Source: ZC4RG35 sp964571765 (GTDB lineage: Bacteria > Actinomycetota > Acidimicrobiia > Spongiisociales > ZC4RG35). Taken from it: 15,158 nucleotides of DNA. The first letter of the stretch is position 1; every line of letters starts with the position of its first letter. Shown in pieces: positions 6,108 through 14,185 of this stretch. The position numbers were made by a program, and so were the translations under genes. The stretch is from NCBI GenBank assembly GCA_964571765.1, contig CAZNDH010000034.1, forward strand, positions 1 through 15,158, written 5' to 3'. Under the pieces are notes generated by a model. It saw only the letters and a list, made by a program, of their open reading frames with translations, made no database searches and was not told where the DNA came from.

Positions 6108-9100
6108 ATGACTGCTCCGCTCGCCCCTCTCCTATCGGCATGGCATCGCGCTCCGACCCCCGACATGGGTGGGGTGTGGGCGGTTTCGCCCGGGGCGAGG
6201 GCCTTCGCTCTGGCCGGGCTGTTCGACCGTCTCGGATCCTCCCTCCTCGTTGTGATCCCGGGGGAGGCCGACGCCGAGGAGCTGGCCGACGACCTCTCCC
6301 TGTTCATCGACGAAGTGGTGTTCGCCCCCGCCTGGGAGACGCTGCCGTTCGAGCACGTCTCGCCCAACACCGCCACCATGGCCATGCGGTCACAGGCCCG
6401 TCATCGGCTGGCCGGGGACGAGCCGGTGGTGGTGGTGGCCAGCGTTCGCAGCGCCATCCAGCGGGTCAGCCCGTCGTCGGTCGAACCGGTCACCCTCAGC
6501 GGTGGTGACACCTTCGACCCAGTAGAGCTGGCCGGCGCCCTCACCGAGATCGGCTATCACCGGACCGACCGGGTCGAGGCCCGGGGGGAGGTGGCCGTCC
6601 GGGGAGGGATAGTCGACGTCTTCCCTGCCCAGGCCGACCACCCGGTGCGGGTCGACTTCTGGGGGGACACCGTCGACGAGGTGAGGCGGTTCTCGGTGGC
6701 AAGCCAGCGCTCGGAAGAGACGGTGGAGCGGATGACCGCCTACCCGGCCCGGGAGGTCAGGCCCGACGCGGCACTGCGTCGACGGGCCACCGAGCTGCTC
6801 GGCACCGAGCCGTGGGCCGCCTCCACCTGGGAGAGGGTCTCCCAGGGTCTCATCTTCCCAGGGATCGAGTCGTGGCTGCCCTGGCTGACCGGGCCGGGGA
6901 CCATGATCGACGAACTCCCCCGGGCGGGTCATCTGGTGGTGGTCGATCCGGGGCGGGCCCACGACCGAAGCCGTGACCTGATCAAGGAGGAGGAGGAGCT
7001 GGCTGCGGCCCTCGCCCCCACTTGGGGGGAGACCGCTCCTCCCGCCGGACACCACCCCGCCCTGTTCCTCGACCTCGAGGAGGCCGTTGGTGGGCGTCGG
7101 CACCTCCGCATGCCTCCATCCCCCGCCGGCCCCGACGACCGTGTGCTCCAGGTGGGCGTGCTCGACGCCACCCCGGGCGACCCCGAGTCGGTGGCCCGGG
7201 GGATCAACCGACTCATCGACAAGGGGATGGTCACCGTGGTGGCCATGGACGGGGAGGTCGCCGCCGACCGGGTGGCAGTTGCCCTGGAGGAGGGTGGCCT
7301 CGCTCTCCGGCGAGTTGACGCCCTGGCCACGGCACACAGCGCGGTGGTGGCAACCGGAACCCATCGAGGGTTTGTCGCCCCCGAGGTTGGGGTGGCGGTC
7401 CTTGGCGAGCAGGAGATCGCCGGCCGCCGCCGGGCTCACCGCCGGGTGGGGGTGGCCGCCGGCGCCCCCCAGCACTACCGCGACCTCAACGAGGGTGACT
7501 ACGTGGTCCACTACCAGCACGGCATCGGCCGCTTCGAGGGCCTTGTCACCAGGACAATGGTGGGAATCGAGCGGGACTACCTGGTGGTGGCCTATGCCGC
7601 CGGCGACCGCCTCTACGTTCCCGTTGACCAGCTCGCCTCGGTGAAGCGCTACACCGGCGGGGAAACGCCCCGGGTCTCCCGGATGGGAGGCCGCGACTGG
7701 TCGGAGCAGAAGGACCGGGTACGCCGTGCGGTGGCCGCCGTGGCCGCCGAGGTGGTCGCCCTCCACCGGCAGCGGGCGGCCGCCTCCGGTCACGCCTTCC
7801 CATCGGACACGCCGTGGCAGCGAGAGGTCGAGGCAGTGTTCCCCTATGAGGAAACCCCCGACCAGTTGAGGGCGATTGCCGAGGTCAAGCATGACATGGA
7901 GCTGGCCCGCCCCATGGACAGGCTGGTGTTCGGCGACGTCGGGTTCGGCAAGACCGAGGTTGCCATCCGCGCCGCTTTCAAGGCAGTCCAGGACGGCAAA
8001 CAAGTGGCGGTGCTTTGTCCTACCACCCTGCTCGCCCAGCAGCACCATCAGACCTTTGGCGACCGGTTCGCCCCCTACCCGATCAGGGTCGAGGTCCTGT
8101 CACGTTTCCTCACCACCCGCCAGCAGGATGAGGTGATCCGCGGTCTGGCCGCGGGCGAGGTCGACGTGGTGGTGGGCACCCACCGGCTCCTCTCGGAGGA
8201 CGTCCGCTTCAAGGACCTCGGGCTTCTGGTGGTCGACGAGGAGCAGAGGTTCGGGGTCGGCGCCAAGGACGCCATGAAACGCCTCCGGGTCGGGGTCGAC
8301 GTGCTCACCCTCACCGCCACGCCCATCCCTCGCACCCTGGAGATGGCCCTCACCGGGATCCGCGACGTCACCCAGATCAGGACCGCGCCCGAAGATCGCC
8401 ACCCCATCCTCACCTACGTCGGACCGTACGACGAACGGTCGGTGTCCGCCGCCATCCGACGTGAGCTTCTGAGGGAAGGACAGGTGTTCTACGTCCACAA
8501 TCGGGTGCGTTCCATCGACCGGGCCCTCGCCCGGCTCCGCGAGCTGGCGCCCGACGCCAGGTTCGCCGCTGCCCACGGCCAGATGTCGGAGGGCCAGCTC
8601 GAACAGGTGATGATCGATTTCTGGAACGGTGACTCCGACGTCTTGGTGGCCACCACCATCATCGAGTCGGGTCTCGACCTCCCCACGGTGAACACTCTCA
8701 TCGTGGAGAGGGCCGACCTGTTGGGCCTGGCCCAGCTCTACCAGCTTCGGGGGCGGGTTGGCCGGTCCAGTCAGCGGGCCTATGCCTACCTCTTCCATCC
8801 CGCCGACCAGTCGCTGACCGAGGATGCCCACCGCCGCCTGGAGGCGATCGGCGAGGCCACCGACCTCGGCTCCGGGTTCCAGCTCGCTCTCAAGGACCTG
8901 GAGATAAGGGGTGCCGGGTCGATACTCGGCGAGGTGCAGAGCGGTCACATCGCCGCCGTCGGCTTCGACCTCTACACCGAATTGGTAGCCGAGGCGGTCT
9001 CCGAGATGCAGGGGGTGGTGGTGGAGGAGTCGGGCCCGCCCGAGGTGCGGATCGATCTACCAGTGGACGCCCATCTCCCCGAGGCCTATATAACCGACCA

Positions 9101-9476
9101 GGAGCTTCGGCTCGAGGCCTACCGCAGGCTGGCGGCGACCACCACCCACGCCGAAGTGGACGATGTCGCCGCCGAATGGGTCGACCGCTACGGTCCACTG
9201 CCTCCCGAGGTGTCGGGGCTGATCGATCTCGCCCGGCTCCGGGTCGAGGCGATCAGGGTGGGTCTGACCGAGATGGTCAGCTTGCGCGACGAGGTTCGGA
9301 TGGGCCCGGTCGACCTCAAGCCTTCCCAGGAGGTCCGGCTGCAGCGTCTCCAGCCCCTCAGCGTCCTCCGGGCGACGGAAGGCCGGCTCTTCATACCCCG
9401 TCCCCAACCGTTGGTGGAAGGCCTGGTCGGTTTCCTCACCGAGATGTGGCCCCGCGAGGATGGGAGCTTCGACTAA
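6108..9476 (+). CDS. mfd: Transcription-repair coupling factor
   Basis: ATP-dependent DNA translocase that removes RNA polymerase stalled at lesions and recruits UvrA; 1122 residues, close to the 1148 of E. coli Mfd. The order is complete: UvrB-like module (about 1-330, with PAWETLPFEHVSP and RGGIVDVFP), a variable region, the CarD-like polymerase-interacting domain (about 461-540, NEGDYVVHYQHGIGRFEGL), then the RecG-like motor with Walker A GDVGFGKTE (609-617), Walker B DEEQRFG (710-716), TATPIPRTLE, IIESGLDLPTVNT (851 on) and QLYQLRGRVGRS, and the C-terminal regulatory domain with AYITDQELRLEAYRRL. ATG 6108 (MTAPLAPLL) matches family starts; the frame is open back to 5907, but that stretch overlaps the epimerase and is not Mfd-like. 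There is no ribosome site, consistent with a leaderless message. Confidence 0.97.
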   Translation: MTAPLAPLLSAWHRAPTPDMGGVWAVSPGARAFALAGLFDRLGSSLLVVIPGEADAEELADDLSLFIDEVVFAPAWETLPFEHVSPNTATMAMRSQARHRLAGDEPVVVVASVRSAIQRVSPSSVEPVTLSGGDTFDPVELAGALTEIGYHRTDRVEARGEVAVRGGIVDVFPAQADHPVRVDFWGDTVDEVRRFSVASQRSEETVERMTAYPAREVRPDAALRRRATELLGTEPWAASTWERVSQGLIFPGIESWLPWLTGPGTMIDELPRAGHLVVVDPGRAHDRSRDLIKEEEELAAALAPTWGETAPPAGHHPALFLDLEEAVGGRRHLRMPPSPAGPDDRVLQVGVLDATPGDPESVARGINRLIDKGMVTVVAMDGEVAADRVAVALEEGGLALRRVDALATAHSAVVATGTHRGFVAPEVGVAVLGEQEIAGRRRAHRRVGVAAGAPQHYRDLNEGDYVVHYQHGIGRFEGLVTRTMVGIERDYLVVAYAAGDRLYVPVDQLASVKRYTGGETPRVSRMGGRDWSEQKDRVRRAVAAVAAEVVALHRQRAAASGHAFPSDTPWQREVEAVFPYEETPDQLRAIAEVKHDMELARPMDRLVFGDVGFGKTEVAIRAAFKAVQDGKQVAVLCPTTLLAQQHHQTFGDRFAPYPIRVEVLSRFLTTRQQDEVIRGLAAGEVDVVVGTHRLLSEDVRFKDLGLLVVDEEQRFGVGAKDAMKRLRVGVDVLTLTATPIPRTLEMALTGIRDVTQIRTAPEDRHPILTYVGPYDERSVSAAIRRELLREGQVFYVHNRVRSIDRALARLRELAPDARFAAAHGQMSEGQLEQVMIDFWNGDSDVLVATTIIESGLDLPTVNTLIVERADLLGLAQLYQLRGRVGRSSQRAYAYLFHPADQSLTEDAHRRLEAIGEATDLGSGFQLALKDLEIRGAGSILGEVQSGHIAAVGFDLYTELVAEAVSEMQGVVVEESGPPEVRIDLPVDAHLPEAYITDQELRLEAYRRLAATTTHAEVDDVAAEWVDRYGPLPPEVSGLIDLARLRVEAIRVGLTEMVSLRDEVRMGPVDLKPSQEVRLQRLQPLSVLRATEGRLFIPRPQPLVEGLVGFLTEMWPREDGSFD

Positions 9477-9499
9477 GGCCCAGGCCCCACCTACCATCG
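9469..9499 (+). promoter_or_regulatory. Candidate promoter of the foldase lipoprotein gene
   Basis: TCGACT (9469-9474, four of six matches to TTGACA) is separated by 17 bases from TACCAT (9492-9497), the same -10-like element seen before mfd. It overlaps the mfd stop codon. A small perfect hairpin, ATCGG-CCG-CCGAT (9496-9508), lies at the predicted transcript start. Confidence 0.4.
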
Positions 9500-9533
9500 G
9501 CCGCCGATTTCCCCGATCCCGGAAGGACTCTCC

Positions 9534-10508
9534 GTGAAGAAGCTTCTCGGTATGGCCGCCGTCTTGGCCCTGGTGCTGGCTGCCTGTGGCGGCAACCCGG
9601 GCGCCCTCGCGGCAACCGTCGACGGCACCCGAATCACCGTTGGCGACGTCAACGAACTGATCCACATCGAGAGCGGGACCATCACCAAGGAGCAGTTCGC
9701 CGAGTTCCTGGGGTACCGAATCCAGTGGGTCCTGGTGGAGAACGGCGCCGGAGAGGAGTTCGGGATAGTGGTGTCCGAAGACGAGATCCGGGCCGAGGCC
9801 GACCGGATCTACGAGGAGTTCTCCCAGCCCGAGGAGTCGCGTGAGGATTTCACCTCTTCTCGGGGGGTCACCGAGGAGTTCCTGCTGCAAGTGTCCCATC
9901 AGGGGTTGCTCGACGAACGGCTGCGTGCGCGGTTCCTCGATGACAGCCGCGGCGTCCTCACCGAGGAGGAGATCGACGAGCGGGTCGCCGGCGAGACGAA
10001 TCGCCTCACCGAGGTGTGCGCCTCGCACATTCTCCTCGGCCAGCTCGTCAACCTCGAAGGCGACGAGCTCGAGGAGGCCGCCACCGAGGCGGAAGCCGAG
10101 GCCGCCGATGTCCTCGCCCGGCTGGCAAACGGGGAGGACTTCTCCGATCTGGCCATGGAGGTGTCCGCCGACGAGGGAAGTGGGGCATTCGGAGGCGACC
10201 TGGGCTGTGTCTTCGACCCGGAGGCCAGGTACGTCGAGGCGTTCGCCGAGGCGGTGCTGACCGCCCCGGTTGGCGAGGTGCTCGATGAGGCGGTGAGGAG
10301 CCAGTTCGGATACCACGTGATCTTGGTCAACTCGCGCACCGTGCCCACCGAAGAGGAAGTGGTCGACAGCCTCAACGCCGGAGGCATCGCCACCGCCTTG
10401 GAGGAGTGGGTGCTCGGGGTGTTCGAGAGGGCCGAGGTCTCGGTGGAGCCCAGATTTGGGACCTGGGAGGCCACTCCCCAGCCACGGGTAGTCCCCCCCG
10501 CCACCTGA
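9534..10508 (+). CDS. SurA/PrsA-like peptidylprolyl isomerase lipoprotein
   Basis: Extracytoplasmic foldase of 324 residues. The N-terminus MKKLLGMAAVLALVLAAC is a lipoprotein signal with lipobox LAAC and Cys18, so the mature protein is membrane-anchored outside the cell. Residues about 25-155 form a SurA-type chaperone region rich in Glu, and about 160-265 form a parvulin domain: CASHILLGQ with His165, LANGEDFSDLAMEVSADEGS, GAFGGDLG and FGYHVILV with His261. The conserved histidines suggest an active cis-trans prolyl isomerase. GTG 9534 is well placed: GGAAGGA (9521-9527) is six bases upstream. A foldase between mfd and mazG is also known from Clostridia. A Pro-rich tail ends the protein, and mazG follows after 10 bases. 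Confidence 0.9.
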   Translation: MKKLLGMAAVLALVLAACGGNPGALAATVDGTRITVGDVNELIHIESGTITKEQFAEFLGYRIQWVLVENGAGEEFGIVVSEDEIRAEADRIYEEFSQPEESREDFTSSRGVTEEFLLQVSHQGLLDERLRARFLDDSRGVLTEEEIDERVAGETNRLTEVCASHILLGQLVNLEGDELEEAATEAEAEAADVLARLANGEDFSDLAMEVSADEGSGAFGGDLGCVFDPEARYVEAFAEAVLTAPVGEVLDEAVRSQFGYHVILVNSRTVPTEEEVVDSLNAGGIATALEEWVLGVFERAEVSVEPRFGTWEATPQPRVVPPAT

Positions 10509-10518
10509 GCGGGCGCCG

Positions 10519-11925
10519 ATGATCACCGTCGTCGGCTTGGGGCCCGCTGAGCTCGATCGGGTTCCCGAGGTGACCAGGGAGATGCTCCTCGACCCGGGGC
10601 GGACCGTGATCGTGCGTACCCTCCACCACCCCGCGGCCGCCGATCTCGCCTCACTCCGTCAGGTGGTCGGCTGTGACGACCTCTACCAACAAGCCGACGA
10701 CTTCGAGTCGGTCTACCGGGCCATCGTGGATCGGGTAGTGACGGCGTCCACCACGGGACCGGTGGTCTATGCGGTCCCCGGCTCTCCGCTGATAGGCGAG
10801 TTCGCGGTGCGGATGCTGATCGACGAGGCCGACGGGGTGGAGGTGATCCCCGCCGAGTCGTTCCTCGATGCGTTGCTGGCAGAGGTGGGCTACGACCCCC
10901 TTGACCGGGGGCTCCAGGTGCTGAACGGGCATCTCCTCCCCGACCCGCTGGTCCTTGACAAGCCGACCGTCATCGCCCATCTCGACCGTCCCGAGGTCCT
11001 CGCCGAGGTGGCAGCCACCATCGCCCGGGTGGTACCCGAGGAGGCCCGGGTCATGGTGGTGGTGGATGCCGGCGGTGCCAAGCGGCTATTGGCCGAGTCC
11101 CCGGCCTCGGAGGTTGACCCAGGTCTGGCCGGTCTACGCACCTCGATGTTCGTCGACGCCGACCCGGGCGGGCTGATCGGAGCGGTCCACACCATGCGCC
11201 GGCTGCGACGGGAGTGTCCCTGGGACCGGGAGCAGACCCATCACAGCCTGGTGAAGAACCTGGTGGAGGAGGCCTACGAGCTGATCGAGGCGATCAGCTC
11301 CCTGCCCGGGGGGGAGACCGATTGGGTGGCCTACTCCGGAGTGGAAGACGAGCTCGGTGACCTGTTCCTCCAGGTGCTCTTCCACGAGGCGATCGCCCGT
11401 GAGTCGGGCGCCTTCGACCTGGACGACGTCGCCGAGGGCCTCCGCCGCAAGCTGGTGCGACGTCACCCTCATGTCTTCGGTGACTCCGACGCATCCTCAC
11501 CCGAGGAGGTGAAGGCGCGTTGGGACCAGATCAAGGCCGAGGAGCGGGGAGAGACCGAGCCCGGGTCGGCGCTTTCCGGTGTCCCCGCCGGCATGCCTGC
11601 CCTCCACCGGGCCTCGAAGGTGCAGAACCGGGCGGCCAAGGTGGGCTTCGATTGGGATCGGGCCGAGCAGGTGGTCGACAAACTCAGGGAGGAGATCGCC
11701 GAGATGGAAGCGGCCATGACCGGCTCGGGGGTGATCGAAGACGAGGTGGGCGACATCCTCTTCACCGTGGTCAACCTGGCTCGCCATCTCGGTGTCGACG
11801 GCGAGGTCGCCCTGCAACGCGCCGTTGGTCGGTTCTCCGACAGGTTCCTGCAGATGGAGGCCGAAGGCCCGCTCGAGGGCCTCGACATCGACGAGCTCAA
11901 CGCCCGCTGGGATAGGGCGAAGTAG
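10519..11925 (+). CDS. mazG: MazG nucleoside triphosphate pyrophosphohydrolase with tetrapyrrole-methylase domain (YabN type)
   Basis: Two-part protein of 468 residues. Residues 1 to about 215 resemble the tetrapyrrole methylase fold (VGLGPAELDRVPE, YQQADDFESVYRAIVDRVV, VVYAVPGSPL); the methylase substrate in such fusions is unknown. Residues about 220-468 are a full double MazG module: RRECPWDREQTHHSLVKNL, then EEAYE (250-254) with ELGD (278-281) as the EExxE...ExxD magnesium site, RRHPHVFG, and a second half with EEIAEMEAAM and EVGD (409-412). MazG hydrolyses NTPs to NMP and pyrophosphate and helps remove abnormal nucleotides. The layout is that of B. subtilis YabN, and the position after mfd is shared with Bacillus and Mycobacterium. 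The ribosome site is weak; the gene lies 10 bases after the foldase gene. Confidence 0.94.
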   Translation: MITVVGLGPAELDRVPEVTREMLLDPGRTVIVRTLHHPAAADLASLRQVVGCDDLYQQADDFESVYRAIVDRVVTASTTGPVVYAVPGSPLIGEFAVRMLIDEADGVEVIPAESFLDALLAEVGYDPLDRGLQVLNGHLLPDPLVLDKPTVIAHLDRPEVLAEVAATIARVVPEEARVMVVVDAGGAKRLLAESPASEVDPGLAGLRTSMFVDADPGGLIGAVHTMRRLRRECPWDREQTHHSLVKNLVEEAYELIEAISSLPGGETDWVAYSGVEDELGDLFLQVLFHEAIARESGAFDLDDVAEGLRRKLVRRHPHVFGDSDASSPEEVKARWDQIKAEERGETEPGSALSGVPAGMPALHRASKVQNRAAKVGFDWDRAEQVVDKLREEIAEMEAAMTGSGVIEDEVGDILFTVVNLARHLGVDGEVALQRAVGRFSDRFLQMEAEGPLEGLDIDELNARWDRAK

Positions 11926-11928
11926 TCC

Positions 11929-11965
11929 AAGTACCCGGTACGAGGTGCGAAGTACCCAGTACGCG
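11929..11965 (+). repeat. Two GTAC-rich 16-bp direct repeats
   Basis: AAGTACCCGGTACGAG (11929-11944) and AAGTACCCAGTACGCG (11950-11965) agree at 14 of 16 positions with a 21-base period. Each is itself nearly palindromic about its centre (GTACC-C-GGTAC in the first). A related GCGAAGTAG at the mazG stop codon may be a third, degraded unit. The repeats fill half of the 76-base mazG-eno gap. They may be operator sites or members of a dispersed intergenic repeat family. Confidence 0.7.
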
Positions 11966-11971
11966 AGCTGT

Positions 11972-11977
11972 TAGCTT
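11972..11977 (+). promoter_or_regulatory. Weak candidate eno -10 box
   Basis: TAGCTT fits TANNNT and lies 24 bases before the eno ATG, directly after the GTAC-rich repeats. No -35 box is recognisable. A separate eno promoter is likely in this gap on general grounds, but the exact site is uncertain. Confidence 0.22.
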
Positions 11978-12001
11978 GGATTGTCCAGCGGTCAAGCACT
12001 C

Positions 12002-13279
12002 ATGTTCAGCACCACGATCGAGCGAGTCCACGCCCGGCAGGTGCTCGACTCCCGGGGGAACCCGACGGTCGAGGCCGAAGTCGAGACGTCTGCAGGGTTC
12101 GGCCGCGCCATCGTTCCCTCGGGCGCCTCGACCGGGGCCAACGAGGCGGTCGAGCTACGCGACGGGGGCGACCGGTGGATGGGCCGCGGGGTGTCCCGGG
12201 CCGTGGCCCACGTCAACGAGACCATCGCCCCGGCGGTCGTCGGCCGGGATGCCACCCGCCAGGAGGAGATCGACCTGGTCCTCTGCGACCTCGACGGGAC
12301 CATCGACAAGTCGGCCATGGGCGCCAACGCCCTGCTCGCAGTGTCTCTGGCCATGGCGCGAGCCGCGGCAGCCACAGTGGGTCTGCCCCTGTTCCGGTAC
12401 TTGGGAGGCCCTTCGGCCCGATTCCTGCCGGTGCCCTGTCTCAACGTCCTCAACGGCGGGGCCCATGCCGCCAACTCGGTCGACATCCAGGAGTTCATGC
12501 TCGTCCCTGCCGGCCTGCCCACCTACGACGACGCCCTCCGCGCCGGGGTGGAGACCTACCACGCCCTGAAGCGGGTTCTCGCCGGCAGGGGATTGGCCAC
12601 CAACGTGGGCGACGAGGGGGGCTTTGCACCTGACCTGGCCACCAACGAGGCGGCTATGGAGCTGCTGGTCACCGCGATCGAGGAAGCCGGGTACCGGCCC
12701 GGCGACGACATCGCCCTGGCGCTCGACGTGGCCGCCACCGAATTCCACCGTGAGGGCCGCTATCAGCTGGAAGGTCGTGATCTCGGCACCGAGGACATGG
12801 TGGATTATCTCGCCGGGCTGGTGGAGCGCTACCCGCTGGTGTCCGTGGAGGACGGGATGGCCGAGGACGATTGGGAGGGCTGGCAGCTGCTCACCGAGAA
12901 GCTGGGGGCCAGGGTCCAACTGGTCGGCGACGACGTGTTCGTCACCAACGAGGAGATCCTCCGCCAGGGGATCGCCGACAGGGTGGCCAACGCGGTGCTG
13001 ATCAAGGTCAACCAGATCGGCACAGTGTCGGAGACATTGCACACCATGGAGACTGCCGAGCGCGCCGGGTACGGGCGGATGGTCAGCCACCGCAGCGGGG
13101 AGACCGAGGACACCTTCATCTCCCATCTGGCGGTGGCCACCAATGCCGGCCAGATCAAGACCGGCGCTCCGGCCCGGGGTGAGCGCACCGCCAAGTACAA
13201 CCAGCTGCTCCGCATCGAGGAGCGTATGGGCGCCGAGGCCAGGTTCGCCGGGTGGGACGTGTTCCGGAGGAGTCGGTGA
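12002..13279 (+). CDS. eno: Enolase (phosphopyruvate hydratase)
   Basis: Interconverts 2-phosphoglycerate and phosphoenolpyruvate in glycolysis; in many bacteria it is also a degradosome component. The 425-residue product has every active-site position: His155 (GGAHAANS), Glu164 (IQEFM), Glu205 (GDEGGFAP, catalytic acid), metal ligands Asp242 (LALDVAATEF), Glu283 (SVEDGM) and Asp310 (VGDDVF), Lys335 (LIKVNQIGTVSETL, catalytic base) and Lys386 (QIKTGAPARGERTAKYNQ), plus SHRSGETEDTF. ATG 12002 starts close to the conserved IERVHARQVLDSRGNPTVEA; TTG 11981 in frame is unlikely. No Shine-Dalgarno sequence precedes the ATG, unusual for a highly expressed gene. The stop overlaps the next start by four bases. 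Mycobacterium shows the same eno-ftsB-DUF501-ppx order. Confidence 0.98.
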   Translation: MFSTTIERVHARQVLDSRGNPTVEAEVETSAGFGRAIVPSGASTGANEAVELRDGGDRWMGRGVSRAVAHVNETIAPAVVGRDATRQEEIDLVLCDLDGTIDKSAMGANALLAVSLAMARAAAATVGLPLFRYLGGPSARFLPVPCLNVLNGGAHAANSVDIQEFMLVPAGLPTYDDALRAGVETYHALKRVLAGRGLATNVGDEGGFAPDLATNEAAMELLVTAIEEAGYRPGDDIALALDVAATEFHREGRYQLEGRDLGTEDMVDYLAGLVERYPLVSVEDGMAEDDWEGWQLLTEKLGARVQLVGDDVFVTNEEILRQGIADRVANAVLIKVNQIGTVSETLHTMETAERAGYGRMVSHRSGETEDTFISHLAVATNAGQIKTGAPARGERTAKYNQLLRIEERMGAEARFAGWDVFRRSR

Positions 13280-13683
13280 GGTTCATCCGTCGCCCGGGGA
13301 TGGCGGTGGCCACGATCCTGGTTCTCCTCATCGGCGTCGCCTTCCTCACCCAGGTGGTGCCATACCGCCAGATCATCGAGTCGCGCCATCAGGTGGCCGC
13401 GGCCCGCGCCGACCTGGCCGCTCTCGAGGCAGACAACGCCCGGCTCACTTCCGACGTCGCCGCCCTCAACACCGAGGCCGAGATCGAGAAGCTGGCCCGA
13501 GAGAAGCTGGGCTACGTCCGTCCCGGGGAGATCGCCTATGTGGTGCTCGACCCGCCGGGCTCGGGGGCGCCGCCGCCAGAGCCCGAGATCGAAGAGGAGC
13601 CTGTCGACCGCACCTGGGTCGAGCGGGTCTGGGACTTCCTCACCGGGGCCGACGTCGGTTCCGCCGATGACCTCCCCGACTGA
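13276..13683 (+). CDS. FtsB/DivIC-like septum formation initiator
   Basis: Bitopic cell division protein of 135 residues. A short basic N-terminus (RFIRRPG) precedes one membrane helix (about 9-28, MAVATILVLLIGVAFLT), then a coiled coil (about 31-70, with RADLAALEADNARL), then the DivIC/FtsB signature KLAREKLGYVRPGEIAYVVL. Members join FtsL and FtsQ/DivIB in the divisome. The end is a Pro/Glu linker followed by a Trp-containing segment (RTWVERVWDFLTG), longer than E. coli FtsB (103 residues) and typical of actinobacterial forms. GTG 13276 overlaps the eno stop in GTGA, with GGAGGAG (13266-13272) just upstream, so translation is probably coupled. The equivalent gene in M. tuberculosis is Rv1024. 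Whether to call it ftsB or divIC cannot be decided from sequence. Confidence 0.9.
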   Translation: MRFIRRPGMAVATILVLLIGVAFLTQVVPYRQIIESRHQVAAARADLAALEADNARLTSDVAALNTEAEIEKLAREKLGYVRPGEIAYVVLDPPGSGAPPPEPEIEEEPVDRTWVERVWDFLTGADVGSADDLPD

Positions 13684-14185
13684 CCGAACCACGATCGAGG
13701 TCCAGATCGGGCGCCCGCTTCGCGCCCAGGTCGAAGTGGTCTCCCGATGTCACCTGGGTCTTCCCGTAGTGGTTCGGGTGCCCCCGGTACTCGACGACGG
13801 GACACCCTTTCCCACTCTCTTCTGGCTGAGCTGCCCCCTGGCACAGACCCGGGTGGGCCGGCTGGAGGGTGGCGGTGGGGTGAAGCGAATGGAGCAGAAG
13901 GCGGCCTCCGATCCCGGGTTCGCCGCCCGTCTTGAGCGGGCCCACGACTCCTACCGCGACGAACGGGAAGGTCTCCTCGAGCCTGCTGCCTCCCCGGCTC
14001 CGTCCGGCGGGGTGGGTGGGGCCCGCGGAGGGGTCAAATGCCTCCACGCCCACTACGCCCACACCCGGGGCGGGGGAGACAACCCGGTGGGGGAGCTGGT
14101 GGCAGGATGGATAGAGCCGCTGGACTGCACCGTCCCTTGTGTGGTCGACGACAGGATCAATCCTGAGTGGTCGGCCCGTCCATGA
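13667..14185 (+). CDS. DUF501 family protein, function unknown
   Basis: Soluble protein of 172 residues belonging to the actinobacterial DUF501 family (Rv1025 in M. tuberculosis lies in the same position). Recognisable blocks are IGRPLR, RCHLGLPVVVRVPPVLDDG, PTLFWLSCPL, GRLEGGGGVKRMEQ, CLHAHYAHTRGGGDNPVG and CTVPCVVDDRINPEW. Cys/His residues cluster in these blocks (C28, H29, C56, C125, H127, H129, H132, C154, C158), which would suit a metal site, although none has been assigned that I know of. There is no signal peptide or membrane segment. A poorly conserved Gly/Pro-rich stretch lies at about 106-121. ATG 13667 overlaps the ftsB-like gene by 17 bases and the stop overlaps ppx in ATGA, so it is in the middle of a tightly coupled operon. 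Confidence 0.88.
   Translation: MTSPTDRTTIEVQIGRPLRAQVEVVSRCHLGLPVVVRVPPVLDDGTPFPTLFWLSCPLAQTRVGRLEGGGGVKRMEQKAASDPGFAARLERAHDSYRDEREGLLEPAASPAPSGGVGGARGGVKCLHAHYAHTRGGGDNPVGELVAGWIEPLDCTVPCVVDDRINPEWSARP

Noticed and set aside
6390..8048. 552-codon open frame on the minus strand within mfd
   Set aside because: It mirrors mfd codons in GC-rich DNA, has no recognisable motif, and the sense strand encodes the full set of Mfd motifs. The same holds for 9057-10526 and 2841-3974 on the minus strand.
11981..12001. TTG start adding seven residues to enolase
   Set aside because: Enolases start just before the IERVHARQVLDSRGNP block and the ATG at 12002 fits; no ribosome site favours TTG.
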